Assembly: GCA_030147505.1 (NCBI GenBank) | Contig: JASBVG010000111.1 | Coordinates: forward strand, 46,204-110,203 | Length of the DNA stretch: 64,000 bases | Direction: 5' to 3' | DNA from: Tardiphaga sp. | Lineage (GTDB): Bacteria > Pseudomonadota > Alphaproteobacteria > Rhizobiales > Xanthobacteraceae | In this document: in pieces, positions 32,880 through 42,268 of the stretch | Layout of the letters: each line of letters starts with the position of its first letter | Numbering within the stretch: the first letter of the stretch is position 1 | The notes under the pieces: generated by a model | What the model saw: only the letters and a program-made list of their open reading frames with translations | The model's database searches: none | Told to the model about the DNA's origin: nothing | Made by a program: the position numbers and the translations under genes

Positions 32880-34457
32880 TCAGAAACCCAGCGCCATGCC
32901 GTCCTTGCGGTGATCCGACGCACCGAGCAGCACGCCGCGCTTGTAGTCGATCTGGATCGCCTGGGCGCCGCCGATGCCGGCATCCATCATTTGTAGCTTA
33001 TGGCCGCGCGCCGCGAGCTCGTTGCGCACCGCCTCGGGGATCGTATTCTCGACCTGCAGCACATTGTTGGTCGCAAAGGAGCGCGGCGCTTCGGCGGCTT
33101 CCTGGATATCCATCCCGAGGTCGAGCACATTGGAGATGTACTGGGCATGGCCGGTGGCCTGATAATGCCCGCCCATCACGCCGAACGGCATCACCGCACG
33201 GCCGTCCTTCATCAGCATGCCCGGAATGATCGTATGCATCGGCCGCTTGCGCGGGCCGAGCGAATTCACATGGCCGGGCTTGGCGCGAAAACTCCAACCA
33301 CGGTGATGCAGCAGCACACCGGACTTCTTGGCATAGATGCCGCTGCCGAACGGGCCGAACAGCGAATTGATCAGCGACACGGCATTGAGGTCGCGATCGA
33401 CCACGGTGAGATACACCGTGTCCTTGTGGATCACGGAATCCCATTCCTCTTCCGGCGACGCTTTCTTCATGTCGATCTTGGCCCGGAGATCGCCGATGAA
33501 CTTGTCGGACAGGAAGCGCTCGACATCGACCTTGGCGACAGCAGGATCGCAGAAATACGCATCGCGCGTGCGATAGGCCGCCTTGGTCGCCTCGGCGAGC
33601 ACATGGATGCGGTCTGCCTCGCTCAGATTCTTGATGTCGTACCCGGCCAGCATGCGCAGGATCATCAGCGCCACCACGCCCTGCCCGTTCGGCGGACATT
33701 CGGCGACGTCATAGCCCTGATAGTTCGCCGACACTGGCGCCAAGTAGTCCGAACGCTGCGCGTCGAAATCATCCGCCTCATGTGCACCGTCGACGGCGCG
33801 CAACGTCGTGATGATGTCGTCGGCCACTTGCCCTTGATAGAACCCATTGCGGCCCTCACGTGCGACACGGCGCAGCGTGGCCGCGAGCGCCGGCTGCACG
33901 CGCTTGTCCCCAACTGCCGGTGCATGACCGCCGGGCAGATATTGCGCGGCACAGTCCGCGTGCGCTTCCAGTTTGCGACGCCATTTGGTCCAGTCAGCAG
34001 CCACGCGCGGGGTGATGATGAAGCCGTTCTCGGCGGCATCGATCGCCGCGGCGAACACTTCGGCCAGCGGCTTGCTGCCATGGTCCTTGCTCAGCGTGCA
34101 CCAGGCATCGATGGCGCCGGGCACGGTGACGGTTTCGACACAGGTCTCCGGAATGTCGCGGGCACCGGAATCGGCATATTTCCCGGAATCGATCTTGGCC
34201 GGGGTACGGCCGGAACCGTTCAACGCGATCGGTGCGCCGCCCTTGGGCGAATAGAGCGCGAAACAGTCGCCACCGATACCGGTCATGGCCGGATCGACAA
34301 CGCATTGCACAGCCACCGCGGCCAGCGCCGCATCGATGGCATTACCGCCGGACTTCAGCATCTCCACCGCGGCAAGCGTCGCCAGCGGGTGCGAGGTTGC
34401 GGCCATCCCGTGCTCGGCAACGGCAACGGAACGGGCAACGGCCATGAAGTCACGCAT
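32880..34457 (-). CDS. Gamma-glutamyltransferase family protein
   Basis: 525 residues from the ATG at 34457, preceded by GAGGA. The N-terminal part VAVAEHGMAATSHPLATLAAVEMLKSGGNAIDAALAAVAVQCVVDPAMTGIGGDCFAL is the Ntn-hydrolase large-subunit signature, and the self-cleaving nucleophile Thr is in HKDTVYLTVVD, followed by SLINSLFGPFGSG. No signal peptide is seen, so it may be cytoplasmic, unlike periplasmic Ggt. It may act on glutathione conjugates or another gamma-glutamyl or cephalosporin-type amide. Confidence 0.88.
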   Translation of the reverse strand: MRDFMAVARSVAVAEHGMAATSHPLATLAAVEMLKSGGNAIDAALAAVAVQCVVDPAMTGIGGDCFALYSPKGGAPIALNGSGRTPAKIDSGKYADSGARDIPETCVETVTVPGAIDAWCTLSKDHGSKPLAEVFAAAIDAAENGFIITPRVAADWTKWRRKLEAHADCAAQYLPGGHAPAVGDKRVQPALAATLRRVAREGRNGFYQGQVADDIITTLRAVDGAHEADDFDAQRSDYLAPVSANYQGYDVAECPPNGQGVVALMILRMLAGYDIKNLSEADRIHVLAEATKAAYRTRDAYFCDPAVAKVDVERFLSDKFIGDLRAKIDMKKASPEEEWDSVIHKDTVYLTVVDRDLNAVSLINSLFGPFGSGIYAKKSGVLLHHRGWSFRAKPGHVNSLGPRKRPMHTIIPGMLMKDGRAVMPFGVMGGHYQATGHAQYISNVLDLGMDIQEAAEAPRSFATNNVLQVENTIPEAVRNELAARGHKLQMMDAGIGGAQAIQIDYKRGVLLGASDHRKDGMALGF

Positions 34458-34632
34458 GAGGATCCTCGGATGTTTGGCATACCACAATCGTTGCCTCCCA
34501 ATACATCCGGCGCAACCGTTTGTGAATGCAGCGTGACGAACAAAAACCCGACACCGGTTGCATCGCAAAGCAGCATTCGCGCGGTGAGGAGGCGCGCTGG
34601 CGTTCCCTGATTCATCGAAGATGGAACGGAGG

Positions 34633-35625
34633 CTAGCCCAAAGGCCGTTCGAGACGATGCAGCGTCGCTTCGCGTGCCGCACGGTACTGCTCGCGCGTGC
34701 GCGCGACGAGGGTCTCGACCGGTTCGATGGCGTGAACACCAGAGACCGAATGCCCCGCACTCCACGTATCGCGCCAGCGCTTCACACCGGAAGTACCGTT
34801 GCGGCCATACAGTGCGTCGGCGCGCTCCCGCGTCATATCGGTCGGCAGGTTTTTCGGATCGAGGCCGGCGGCGATGATGGAGGGAACAAGCGTATTGGTC
34901 TCTAGCCCGGTGAAGGCGCGCGACAGCAGGATGTCGTCGAGCTCCGACGATACCAACATCGCCTTGTAGTCGGGCTCCGCCATGCTCTCTGTGGTGGCGA
35001 TGAATTTGGTGCCCATATAGCTGAGATCGCAGCCGAGCACTTCGGCGGCAAACACCGCTTCACCGTCCGACACACCGCCGGCCAGTACGACCGGCCCGTC
35101 CCAGAACGCGCGCACCGCACGGGTGAAGGAAAAACCGTTGACCCAGCCGGTCTGCCCGCCCGCGCCCGCTGTCAGCAGGACGAGCCCATCGACGCCGGCG
35201 GCGATCGCTTTCTTCGCATGGCGGATCGACGCGACGTCTGCGAACACCATGCAGCCGGCCTCATGCAGCGGCCCCACCACCGCATCGGGCGAACCGACGC
35301 TGGTGATCACCATCTCACAGCCCTGGCGGATCACCGCCGCGACATCCTCCTGCAGCGTTTCGCGGCGGATGATCAGGTTTGGGCAGAACGGCGCATCTTC
35401 AGGCCCCAGCGCATTGGCGATACGCGTCAGCCATTCGGAGAATTCCGCATCGCTGCGGCAATTCGCGGTCGGGAATGCGCCAATGACGCCGGCCTTGCAG
35501 GCCGCGATGACGAGATCGGGCCCCGATACGCGAAACATCGGCGCCGCGATCAGCGGCACCGACAGACGCGGGCGGATGGCTTCCGCGAAACGCGCGGCAG
35601 CCGCCTTGCCGGGGCGCTCCGCCAT
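34633..35625 (-). CDS. Nitronate monooxygenase-like flavoprotein
   Basis: 330 residues. The FMN-dependent TIM-barrel signature is present: LSVPLIAAPMFRVSGPDLVIAACKAGVIGAFP, VDGLVLLTAGAGGQTG, GPVVLAGGVSDGEAV and YMGTKFIATTES. Family members oxidise alkyl nitronates such as propionate 3-nitronate, or serve as enoyl reductases. The active-site His expected in HxxG-type motifs is not obvious (AGGQTG here, AGGHAG in the neighbour), so activity may differ. Its ATG overlaps the stop of the upstream paralogue. Confidence 0.85.
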   Translation of the reverse strand: MAERPGKAAAARFAEAIRPRLSVPLIAAPMFRVSGPDLVIAACKAGVIGAFPTANCRSDAEFSEWLTRIANALGPEDAPFCPNLIIRRETLQEDVAAVIRQGCEMVITSVGSPDAVVGPLHEAGCMVFADVASIRHAKKAIAAGVDGLVLLTAGAGGQTGWVNGFSFTRAVRAFWDGPVVLAGGVSDGEAVFAAEVLGCDLSYMGTKFIATTESMAEPDYKAMLVSSELDDILLSRAFTGLETNTLVPSIIAAGLDPKNLPTDMTRERADALYGRNGTSGVKRWRDTWSAGHSVSGVHAIEPVETLVARTREQYRAAREATLHRLERPLG

Positions 35626-36620
35626 CAGGCAGCGACCGCCGGCTGCACGGCGACCTGCTTGCCGCCAAACTCGGCGATCGCCCGATCATATTCATCGCGC
35701 AGACGCTCGACGACGGTAGCGACAGCCGGTGCATCCTTGATCGAGCCGAGGCCCTGCCCCGCGCCCCAGATGTCCTTCCAGGCCTTCGCCTTGGTGTTGC
35801 CGCCGGAGCCAAAGTTCATCTTCGACTTGTCGGAGACCGGCAGATTGGCGGGATCGAGGCCAGCCGAGACCAGCGATGGCGCCAGATAGTTGCCGTGCAC
35901 GCCGGTGATCAGGTTGGTGTAGACGATGTCGCCGGCCGCATAGTCGATCAGCGACTGCTTGTAGCCCTCGACCGCATTGGCTTCCTGCGTGGCGATGAAG
36001 CGGGTGCCCATATAGGCCATGTCCGCGCCCATCATCTGCGCCGCCGCGATGCCATAGCCATCGGCGATAGAGCCGGACAGCAGGATCGTGCCGTCGAACC
36101 ACTGGCGTACTTCGCGCAGCAATGCGAAAGGCGACAGCGTGCCGGCATGGCCGCCGGCACCGGCGCAGACCAGGATCAGGCCATCGACGCCCATCTCGGC
36201 GGCCTTGCGCGCATGGCGGATGGTGGTGACATCGTGAAACACCTTGCCGCCATAGGAATGCGCGGCATCGACGATGGACTGCGGCAGCTGCAGGCTGGTG
36301 ATGATCGCCGGCACCTTGTGCTTCACGCAGATCTCCATATCCGCATGCAGGCGATCATTGGAGGGATGGCAGATCTGGTTCACCGCATAGGGCGCGACCG
36401 GCAGATGCGGATTCTTGGCGGCATATTCGCCGAGCTCGTTCTCGATGCGGGTGAGCCATTCACCGAGAACTGCGACCGGCCGTGCGTTCAGCGCCGGGAA
36501 CGAGCCGACAATACCGGTCTTGCACTGGGCGATGACAAGTTCCGGTCCCGACACGAGAAACAACGGCGAGCCCATCACGGGCACGGAGAGGCGGTTCTGA
36601 AAGATCGAAGGTAGCGACAT
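35625..36620 (-). CDS. Nitronate monooxygenase-like flavoprotein (paralogue)
   Basis: 331 residues from the ATG at 36620; four codons more are possible. Signature segments LSVPVMGSPLFLVSGPELVIAQCKTGIVGSFP, GLILVCAGAGGHAG with the catalytic-type His, GTILLSGSIADGYGIAAAQMMGADMAYMGTRFIAT. Sequence is clearly homologous to the next gene but diverged, so an old duplication. The two overlap by one base and are downstream of a LysR gene on the same strand, which may regulate them. Confidence 0.87.
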   Translation of the reverse strand: MSLPSIFQNRLSVPVMGSPLFLVSGPELVIAQCKTGIVGSFPALNARPVAVLGEWLTRIENELGEYAAKNPHLPVAPYAVNQICHPSNDRLHADMEICVKHKVPAIITSLQLPQSIVDAAHSYGGKVFHDVTTIRHARKAAEMGVDGLILVCAGAGGHAGTLSPFALLREVRQWFDGTILLSGSIADGYGIAAAQMMGADMAYMGTRFIATQEANAVEGYKQSLIDYAAGDIVYTNLITGVHGNYLAPSLVSAGLDPANLPVSDKSKMNFGSGGNTKAKAWKDIWGAGQGLGSIKDAPAVATVVERLRDEYDRAIAEFGGKQVAVQPAVAA

Positions 36621-36689
36621 TGTGGTTTCCATCCCGGTTGATTGAGACAGATGATAGCGATAAATTGCGGATCGGGGACGTTCAAATGT

Positions 36690-36702
36690 GGATATGCTAT
36701 CC
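36690..36702. promoter_or_regulatory. Palindrome in front of the nitronate monooxygenase pair
   Basis: GGATA-TGC-TATCC, perfect 5-bp arms, within the short gap between the LysR stop and the first monooxygenase start. A second GGATA lies at 36712-36716. Possible operator. Confidence 0.35.
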
Positions 36703-36721
36703 GCCAGATCTGGATACTGCC

Positions 36722-37609
36722 CTACCCCAGCAATCTTGCCTGATCCTTCTTCGCCTGTTCCGCGATGAAATCCAGCACCGCCCGGATCTGTGGCGCATCC
36801 ACGAGGTCCGGATGCGACAGCATCCAGATCTCCGTCGAGCTGCGCAGCTTTTCAGGCAGCACGCGCACCAGCGACTTGTCGGCGTCGCCGGAAATACACA
36901 TCAGCGGCGCGAAGCCAAGCCCGGCGCGCGCGGCCGCCATCAAATCCGTATTCGACGAACATTGCAGCACACGGCGCGAATGGCGCGAGACGCTGTCGAA
37001 CCACTCCATCAAAGGCCCCTCGCCAACGAGGCCGACCGAGCTGTGGCCCTCCCATTCCTCCCGCGTCTTCGGCAACCCATGCGCACGCGCATAGGCTTTT
37101 GTTGCGTACACACCGACGCCAAGGCGCCCCACCTTGCGACCGACCAGATTTTCGTTTCCCGGCCCATATAGCCGCAACACGATATCGGCCTCGCGCCGCC
37201 GCACCGAGGCCGGCCAGCCGTCGACGCGAATTTCGAGCATGATGTCGGGATAGCGGCGATTGAACTCGGCAATGGCGCCCATCAGCCACGGGCCGGACAG
37301 CACCTCGGTGATCGACAGCCTGACATTGCCGACCGGCTTCTCGCGAATTTCGGCGATCACGAATTCGATCCGCACGGCTTCCAGCCGCATATTCTCCAGC
37401 TGCTCACTGAGCCGTTCGCCGGCCGGCGTCAGCGAATAGCCTTCGAGGGACCGTGCGATCAGGCGGACGCCTGTGATCGCCTCGAGCTCGGCGAGCCGCC
37501 GGCTCACCGTCTGCGCGCTGACTTTCAGCAGCGCGCCCGCACGCGTGAGGCTCGCCTCTCCCGCGATCACGGAGAAGGTGCGCAGCAGATCCCAGTCCAG
37601 CCCCTGCAT
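36722..37609 (-). CDS. LysR family transcriptional regulator
   Basis: 295 residues. N-terminal winged HTH (LLRTFSVIAGEASLTRAGALLKVSAQTVSRRLAELEAITGVRLIARSLEG) and a periplasmic-binding-like effector domain (GNVRLSITEVLSGPWLMGAIAEFNRRYPDIMLEIRVDG...). It is upstream of and co-directional with the two nitronate monooxygenase genes, which is less usual than divergent LysR arrangements, so the target is uncertain. Confidence 0.88.
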   Translation of the reverse strand: MQGLDWDLLRTFSVIAGEASLTRAGALLKVSAQTVSRRLAELEAITGVRLIARSLEGYSLTPAGERLSEQLENMRLEAVRIEFVIAEIREKPVGNVRLSITEVLSGPWLMGAIAEFNRRYPDIMLEIRVDGWPASVRRREADIVLRLYGPGNENLVGRKVGRLGVGVYATKAYARAHGLPKTREEWEGHSSVGLVGEGPLMEWFDSVSRHSRRVLQCSSNTDLMAAARAGLGFAPLMCISGDADKSLVRVLPEKLRSSTEIWMLSHPDLVDAPQIRAVLDFIAEQAKKDQARLLG

Positions 37610-37654
37610 GTCTCATCCCGAAGCAATGTGTTCGGGATGATGTACACGCTCAGA

Positions 37655-37697
37655 CATGATCCCGAAAAGTGGATACCGGTTTTCGGATCAGATCATG
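37655..37697. repeat. Short palindromic intergenic repeat
   Basis: Bounded by CATGATC (37655-37661) and GATCATG (37691-37697), with inner arms CCGAAAA and TTTTCGG. This matches a repeat seen very often between genes in Rhizobiales. It lies between the RND pump stop and the LysR start. Confidence 0.75.
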
Positions 37698-37717
37698 CCT
37701 CTAAAATAGCGCTTCGG

Positions 37718-40700
37718 TCACTCCGCCGGCGTCGCCACCGGATGCGCACCCTGCGCACTGGTGGACTTCGAACCGCCCGGGAAGATCCTGCGCACCAGCA
37801 CATAGAGCACCGGCACGAAGAACACGCCAAGTACCGTCGCCGTCACCATGCCGCCAGCGACGCCGATACCGATGGCGTTCTGGCTCGCCGATCCCGCGCC
37901 GGTGGCCAGCGCCAGCGGCAGCACGCCGAGCACGAAGGCCATCGAGGTCATCAGGATCGGCCGCAGCCGCTGGCGCGCGGCATGCAGCGTCGCCTCGACC
38001 AGCGACAGGCCTTTCTGTTGCTGCTCGATGGCGAATTCGACGATCAGAATCGCGTTCTTCGCGGCCAGCCCGATCGTGGTGAGCAGGCCTACCTGGAAAT
38101 ACACGTCGTTGTTCTGCCCGAACAACGTCGCCGCCCCCAGCGCACCGAGAATGCCGATCGGCACCGACAGCATCACCGCGAACGGGATCGACCAACTCTC
38201 ATAAAGCGCAGCCAGGCTGAGGAACACGATCAGCACCGAGATCGCATAGAGATACAGCGTCTGGCTGCCGGTGAGACGTTCCTGGAATGACAGCCCCGTC
38301 CATTCATGCGTGTAACCGGCGGGCAGTTTCTTCATCTGTTCGTCGACCGCCAGCATCGCCGTGCCCGAGCTCGTGCCGGGCGAGGCCTGACCCTGGATCT
38401 GCACGGCCGCGACGCCGTTGTAGCGTTCGAGGCGCGGCGAGCCGTAGCTCCAGCGGCTGGTGGCAAAGGCCGAGAACGGCACCATCGATCCCTGCGAATT
38501 GCGGACATACCACTTGCCGATGTCATTGGTGTCCATGCGGAAGGCAGCATCGCCCTGCACATAGACCTGCTTGACGCGGCCGCGATCGATGAAGTCGTTG
38601 ACATAGGCACCGCCCCACGCCGCCGACAGCGTGGTATTGAGGTCGTTGAGGTTGACGCCGAGCGCCGTGGCCTTGGCCTGATCGATGTCGAGATTGAATT
38701 GCGGCGTGTCGTCCTGCCCGTTCGGCCGTGCCTGCGCGACCCGCGCATCGCCGTTGAGCGCGCCGAGCAATTGATTGCGCGTCTTCAGCAGTTCCTCATG
38801 GCCGGCATTGCCTGAGTCCTGCAGATAGAAGTCGAAACCCGCCGCATTGCCGAAACCCGGCAACGACGGTGGCAACACCGCGAAGGCCATCGCATCGCGG
38901 ATCTTGGAGAATGCCCCCATCGCGCGCCGCACCACTGCCTGCGCGGATTTCTCGTGATCCTCGCGCTGCGCGAACGGCTTCAGGCTGACGAAAGCGAGGC
39001 CGACATTCTGGCCCTGGCCGGCGAAGGAGAAGCCGCGCACGGCGAACACGCCCTGCACCGCGTCCTTCTCATTCTCCATATACTGCTTCTCGACCTGCTG
39101 GATGACGTCGAGCGTGCGGCCTGCAGTAGCGCCTACCGGCAACTGCACCAGCGTGATGATCGTGCCCTGGTCCTCGTCCGGCAGGAATGACGACGGCAGC
39201 CGCACGAACAGGAACACCATGCCGACGACCACGGCGACGAAAGCGAGCAGCGCGCCAGCCGGCCGCTTCACGAGACCGCCGGTGGTCGTCTGATAACCAC
39301 CCGAGGCGCGGTCGAAATTGCGGTTGAACCAGCCGAAGAAGCCGCGCTTTTCGTGATGGCCCTTCTCCGGCTTCTTCAGGATCGTCGCGCAGAGCGCCGG
39401 CGTCAGGATCAGCGCCACCAGCACCGACAGCACCATGGCCGAAACGATTGTCAGCGCGAATTGCCGGTAGATGATGCCCACCGAGCCGGAGAAGAACGCC
39501 ATCGGCACGAACACCGCCGACAACACCACGCCGATACCCACCAGCGCGCCGGTGATCTCGTTCATCGACTTCTCGGTCGCCTCGCGCGGCGACAGCCCTT
39601 CTTCCTCCATCACGCGCTCGACATTTTCCACCACCACGATGGCGTCGTCGACCAGCAGGCCGATGGCCAGCACCATGGCGAACATGGTCAGCGTGTTGAT
39701 GGAATAGCCGGCGATGGAGAGAATACCGAAGGTGCCGAGCAGCACCACCGGCACCGCGATGGTCGGGATGATGGTCGCGCGCCAGCTCTGCAGGAACAGG
39801 AACATCACCAGGAAGACCAGCACCACCGCTTCGAACAGCGTGTGCACCACCTTCTCGATGGAGAGCTTGACGAAGGGCGTGGTGTCGTAGGGATAGATCA
39901 CCTTCAGCCCCGCCGGCATGTTCGCCGTGAGCTGGTTGATGCGGGCCTTCACGCCCTCCGAGGTCGCCACCGCATTGGCGCCGGTGGCAAGCGAGATGCC
40001 CATGCCTGCCGCAGGCTTGGCGTTGTAGCGCGCCACCGCGTCATAGGTCTTGGAGCCCAGTTCGACCCGCGCGACATCCTTGATGCGCACGGTCTGGCCC
40101 GAGGTCGAGGTGCGCAGGATGATGTCCTGGAATTGCTCGATGGTCTGCAAACGGCTCTGCGAGGTGATGGTCGCATTGAGCTGCTGTCCATCCACCGCCG
40201 GCAATCCGCCGAGCTGGCCCGCGGTCACCTGGGTGTTCTGCGCCTGGATCGCCTGCGTCACATCGCTCGGCATCAGATTGTATTTGGCGAGCTTGTCCGC
40301 ATCGAGCCAGATGCGCATCGCATATTCGGCGCCGAACAATTGCACCTGGCCGACACCCGAGACGCGGCTGATCGGCTCGTTGATCGTGCTCGCCACATAG
40401 TCGGCGATGTCGCTCGCATTCATCGAGCCGTCTTCGGAGACGAAGCCGAGCACCATCAGGAAGCTCGACGACGACTTGACGACGCGGATGCCCTGCTGCT
40501 GCACCACTTGCGGCAGCAGCGGCATCGCGAGCTGCAGCTTGTTCTGCACCTGCACCTGCGCGATGTCGGCATTCGCCTCATTGGTGAAGGTGATGGAGAT
40601 CTGCACCACACCGGTCGAGGTCGAGTAGGACGACATGTATTGCAGATAGTCGACGCCGGTCATGTTCTGCTCGATGACCTTGGTCACCGAGTTCTCGGCC

Positions 40701-40867
40701 GTCGTCGCATTCGCGCCGGGATAATTCGCGGTGATGGTGATCACCGTCGGCGCGATCTGCGGATACTGGGCGATCGGCAGTTTGAGGATCGCCAGAAGAC
40801 CGCCGAACATGATCAGGATCGCGAGGACCCAGGCAAAGATCGGCCGCTTGATGAAGAAATGCGACAT
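37718..40867 (-). CDS. RND efflux transporter, HAE1 (AcrB/MexB) family
   Basis: 1049 residues, the usual length. N-terminus MSHFFIKRPIFAWVLAILIMFGGLLAILKLPIAQYPQIAPP-type signature; transmembrane helix 4 has the proton-relay Asp pair in AIGLLVDDAIVVVENVERVM; other hallmarks are the AVFVPMAFFSGSVGIIYRQFALTI and GFDFYLQDSGNAG segments. It forms the trimeric inner-membrane pump for drugs and other amphiphiles, with the adaptor encoded 6 bases upstream. No outer-membrane TolC-type gene is adjacent. Confidence 0.95.
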   Translation of the reverse strand: MSHFFIKRPIFAWVLAILIMFGGLLAILKLPIAQYPQIAPTVITITANYPGANATTAENSVTKVIEQNMTGVDYLQYMSSYSTSTGVVQISITFTNEANADIAQVQVQNKLQLAMPLLPQVVQQQGIRVVKSSSSFLMVLGFVSEDGSMNASDIADYVASTINEPISRVSGVGQVQLFGAEYAMRIWLDADKLAKYNLMPSDVTQAIQAQNTQVTAGQLGGLPAVDGQQLNATITSQSRLQTIEQFQDIILRTSTSGQTVRIKDVARVELGSKTYDAVARYNAKPAAGMGISLATGANAVATSEGVKARINQLTANMPAGLKVIYPYDTTPFVKLSIEKVVHTLFEAVVLVFLVMFLFLQSWRATIIPTIAVPVVLLGTFGILSIAGYSINTLTMFAMVLAIGLLVDDAIVVVENVERVMEEEGLSPREATEKSMNEITGALVGIGVVLSAVFVPMAFFSGSVGIIYRQFALTIVSAMVLSVLVALILTPALCATILKKPEKGHHEKRGFFGWFNRNFDRASGGYQTTTGGLVKRPAGALLAFVAVVVGMVFLFVRLPSSFLPDEDQGTIITLVQLPVGATAGRTLDVIQQVEKQYMENEKDAVQGVFAVRGFSFAGQGQNVGLAFVSLKPFAQREDHEKSAQAVVRRAMGAFSKIRDAMAFAVLPPSLPGFGNAAGFDFYLQDSGNAGHEELLKTRNQLLGALNGDARVAQARPNGQDDTPQFNLDIDQAKATALGVNLNDLNTTLSAAWGGAYVNDFIDRGRVKQVYVQGDAAFRMDTNDIGKWYVRNSQGSMVPFSAFATSRWSYGSPRLERYNGVAAVQIQGQASPGTSSGTAMLAVDEQMKKLPAGYTHEWTGLSFQERLTGSQTLYLYAISVLIVFLSLAALYESWSIPFAVMLSVPIGILGALGAATLFGQNNDVYFQVGLLTTIGLAAKNAILIVEFAIEQQQKGLSLVEATLHAARQRLRPILMTSMAFVLGVLPLALATGAGSASQNAIGIGVAGGMVTATVLGVFFVPVLYVLVRRIFPGGSKSTSAQGAHPVATPAE

Positions 40868-40873
40868 GATCGA

Positions 40874-42109
40874 TCAGTCCTTGCGCGTCTCACTGATGCC
40901 GGCCGCATTGGCTTCCTTGCCCGGCGTCCTGGTCAGGCCGGTCGCCGGATCCACCGTCACATCGATGGTCTTCGCGACCACGCCCGGCTTCGCCTTCTGT
41001 AACCCGTCGAGAATGACGCGGTCGCCTTCCCGCGCGCCGCTGTCCACCAGCCAGTTCGGGCCGATCGCCTGCGCCACTTGCAGCACGCGCTGCTCCACCT
41101 TGCCGTCCTTGTCGACGAACATCGCCACCGCTTCGCCGCGCGGATTGCGCGACACCGCGCGCTGCGGAATCAGGATCGCCTTCGGGTCCACTCCGGCGAT
41201 GACGCGTGCGCGCACATACATGCCCGGCAGCAGGTTGCGTTCCGGGTTGGCGAAGATCGCGCGTGTCGACACCGAACCCGTGGTCTCGTTGACGCTGGAA
41301 TCGGTGAAACCGAACTTGCCCTTCTGCGAATGGATCTTGCCGTTTTCGAGCACCAGTTCGATCTCGACGCCGCCGCTTGGGCGCTTCAGCCGGCCACCTG
41401 CGATCTCCCCGCGAATGCGATCCATCTCCGACGTCGCCTGATCGAGATCGACATAAACGGGATCGAGCTGCTGGATCGTGGTCATGGCATTCTGCTGGCT
41501 CGCCGTCACCAGCGCGCCCGGCGTGATCATCGACTTGCCGATGCGGCCGGAGATCGGCGCCAGCACCTTGGTGCGATCGAGCGCAATTGCCGCCGTATCG
41601 CGATTGGCTTCGGCTGATTTCAGATCGGCCTCGCCCTGCTTGAAGGAGGCCATCGCGCTGTCCACATCCTGCTGGCTCGCGGCATTGGTCTTCAGCAGTT
41701 GCGTTTTGCGCTCTGCCGTCAGCCGCACCAGTGCGAGATTGGCCTGCGCCTTCAATACGGCGGCCTCCGCGCTTTCGAGCGCAGCCTGGTACTGCACCGG
41801 ATCGATCTGGTAGAGCAGCTCGCCTTCCTTGACCTCGGCGCCTTCGGTGAAGACACGCGTTTGCAGAATGCCGGTCACCTGAGGCCGCACTTCCGAGACC
41901 TGATGAGCAACGACGCGGCCTGGCAGCACCGTCGAGACAACGGCCTCCCGTGGCTTCAGCGTCATCACGCCGACTTCCGGCGGGGGCGGGGCCTTCGCTT
42001 CCGATGCAGGATTGCCGCATCCCGCCAGCGCGAGCAGACCGATCAGAACCAGCGGACGACCAATTCCAGATGCCATTACCATCACCGATGCAAAAACGGC
42101 GCACGACAT
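40874..42109 (-). CDS. RND efflux periplasmic adaptor (AcrA/MexA family lipoprotein)
   Basis: 411 residues from the ATG at 42109; further ATGs at 42082 and 42076 are also possible. A lipobox LLALAGC makes it an inner-membrane lipoprotein. The hairpin/lipoyl parts are VLPGRVVAHQVSEVRPQVTGILQTRVFTEGAEVKEGELLYQIDP, the coiled-coil hairpin (residues about 105-180), and the beta-barrel domain (GRIGKSMITPGALVTASQQNAMTTIQQLDPVYVDL). It links the RND pump to an outer-membrane channel. Confidence 0.93.
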   Translation of the reverse strand: MSCAVFASVMVMASGIGRPLVLIGLLALAGCGNPASEAKAPPPPEVGVMTLKPREAVVSTVLPGRVVAHQVSEVRPQVTGILQTRVFTEGAEVKEGELLYQIDPVQYQAALESAEAAVLKAQANLALVRLTAERKTQLLKTNAASQQDVDSAMASFKQGEADLKSAEANRDTAAIALDRTKVLAPISGRIGKSMITPGALVTASQQNAMTTIQQLDPVYVDLDQATSEMDRIRGEIAGGRLKRPSGGVEIELVLENGKIHSQKGKFGFTDSSVNETTGSVSTRAIFANPERNLLPGMYVRARVIAGVDPKAILIPQRAVSRNPRGEAVAMFVDKDGKVEQRVLQVAQAIGPNWLVDSGAREGDRVILDGLQKAKPGVVAKTIDVTVDPATGLTRTPGKEANAAGISETRKD

Positions 42110-42149
42110 CCGCACGTATGGCGGGTGAAGTGGCCGTGTGAAATTTTTT

Positions 42150-42191
42150 GGAAACTCTCTGGTTTCCTCTCAGGAAACTTGCTAGTTTCCT
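42150..42191. promoter_or_regulatory. Twin palindromic operators between efflux operon and tetR
   Basis: GGAAAC-TCTCTG-GTTTCC (42150-42167) and AGGAAACT-TGCT-AGTTTCCT (42172-42191) share the GGAAAC/GTTTCC half-sites, centres 23 bases apart (about two helical turns). Located between the divergent adaptor and TetR genes, they are the likely binding sites of that TetR repressor on both promoters. Confidence 0.75.
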
Positions 42192-42268
42192 TCCAGGAAG
42201 TCAAGCACCCGCCGGAACAGGCTGCTCAAGCGTTCGTGAAGCGGCGGATATAACGGGATGAATATTTA

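Noticed and set aside
34458..34760. N-terminal extension of the gamma-glutamyltransferase
   Set aside because: The extra 101 residues are Arg/Cys-rich with no homology, and a GAGGA site precedes the ATG at 34457.
39353..41002. 549-codon plus-strand frame across the RND pump
   Set aside because: Low-complexity Arg/His sequence typical of antisense reading of G+C-rich coding DNA; the opposite strand encodes a standard 1049-residue pump.
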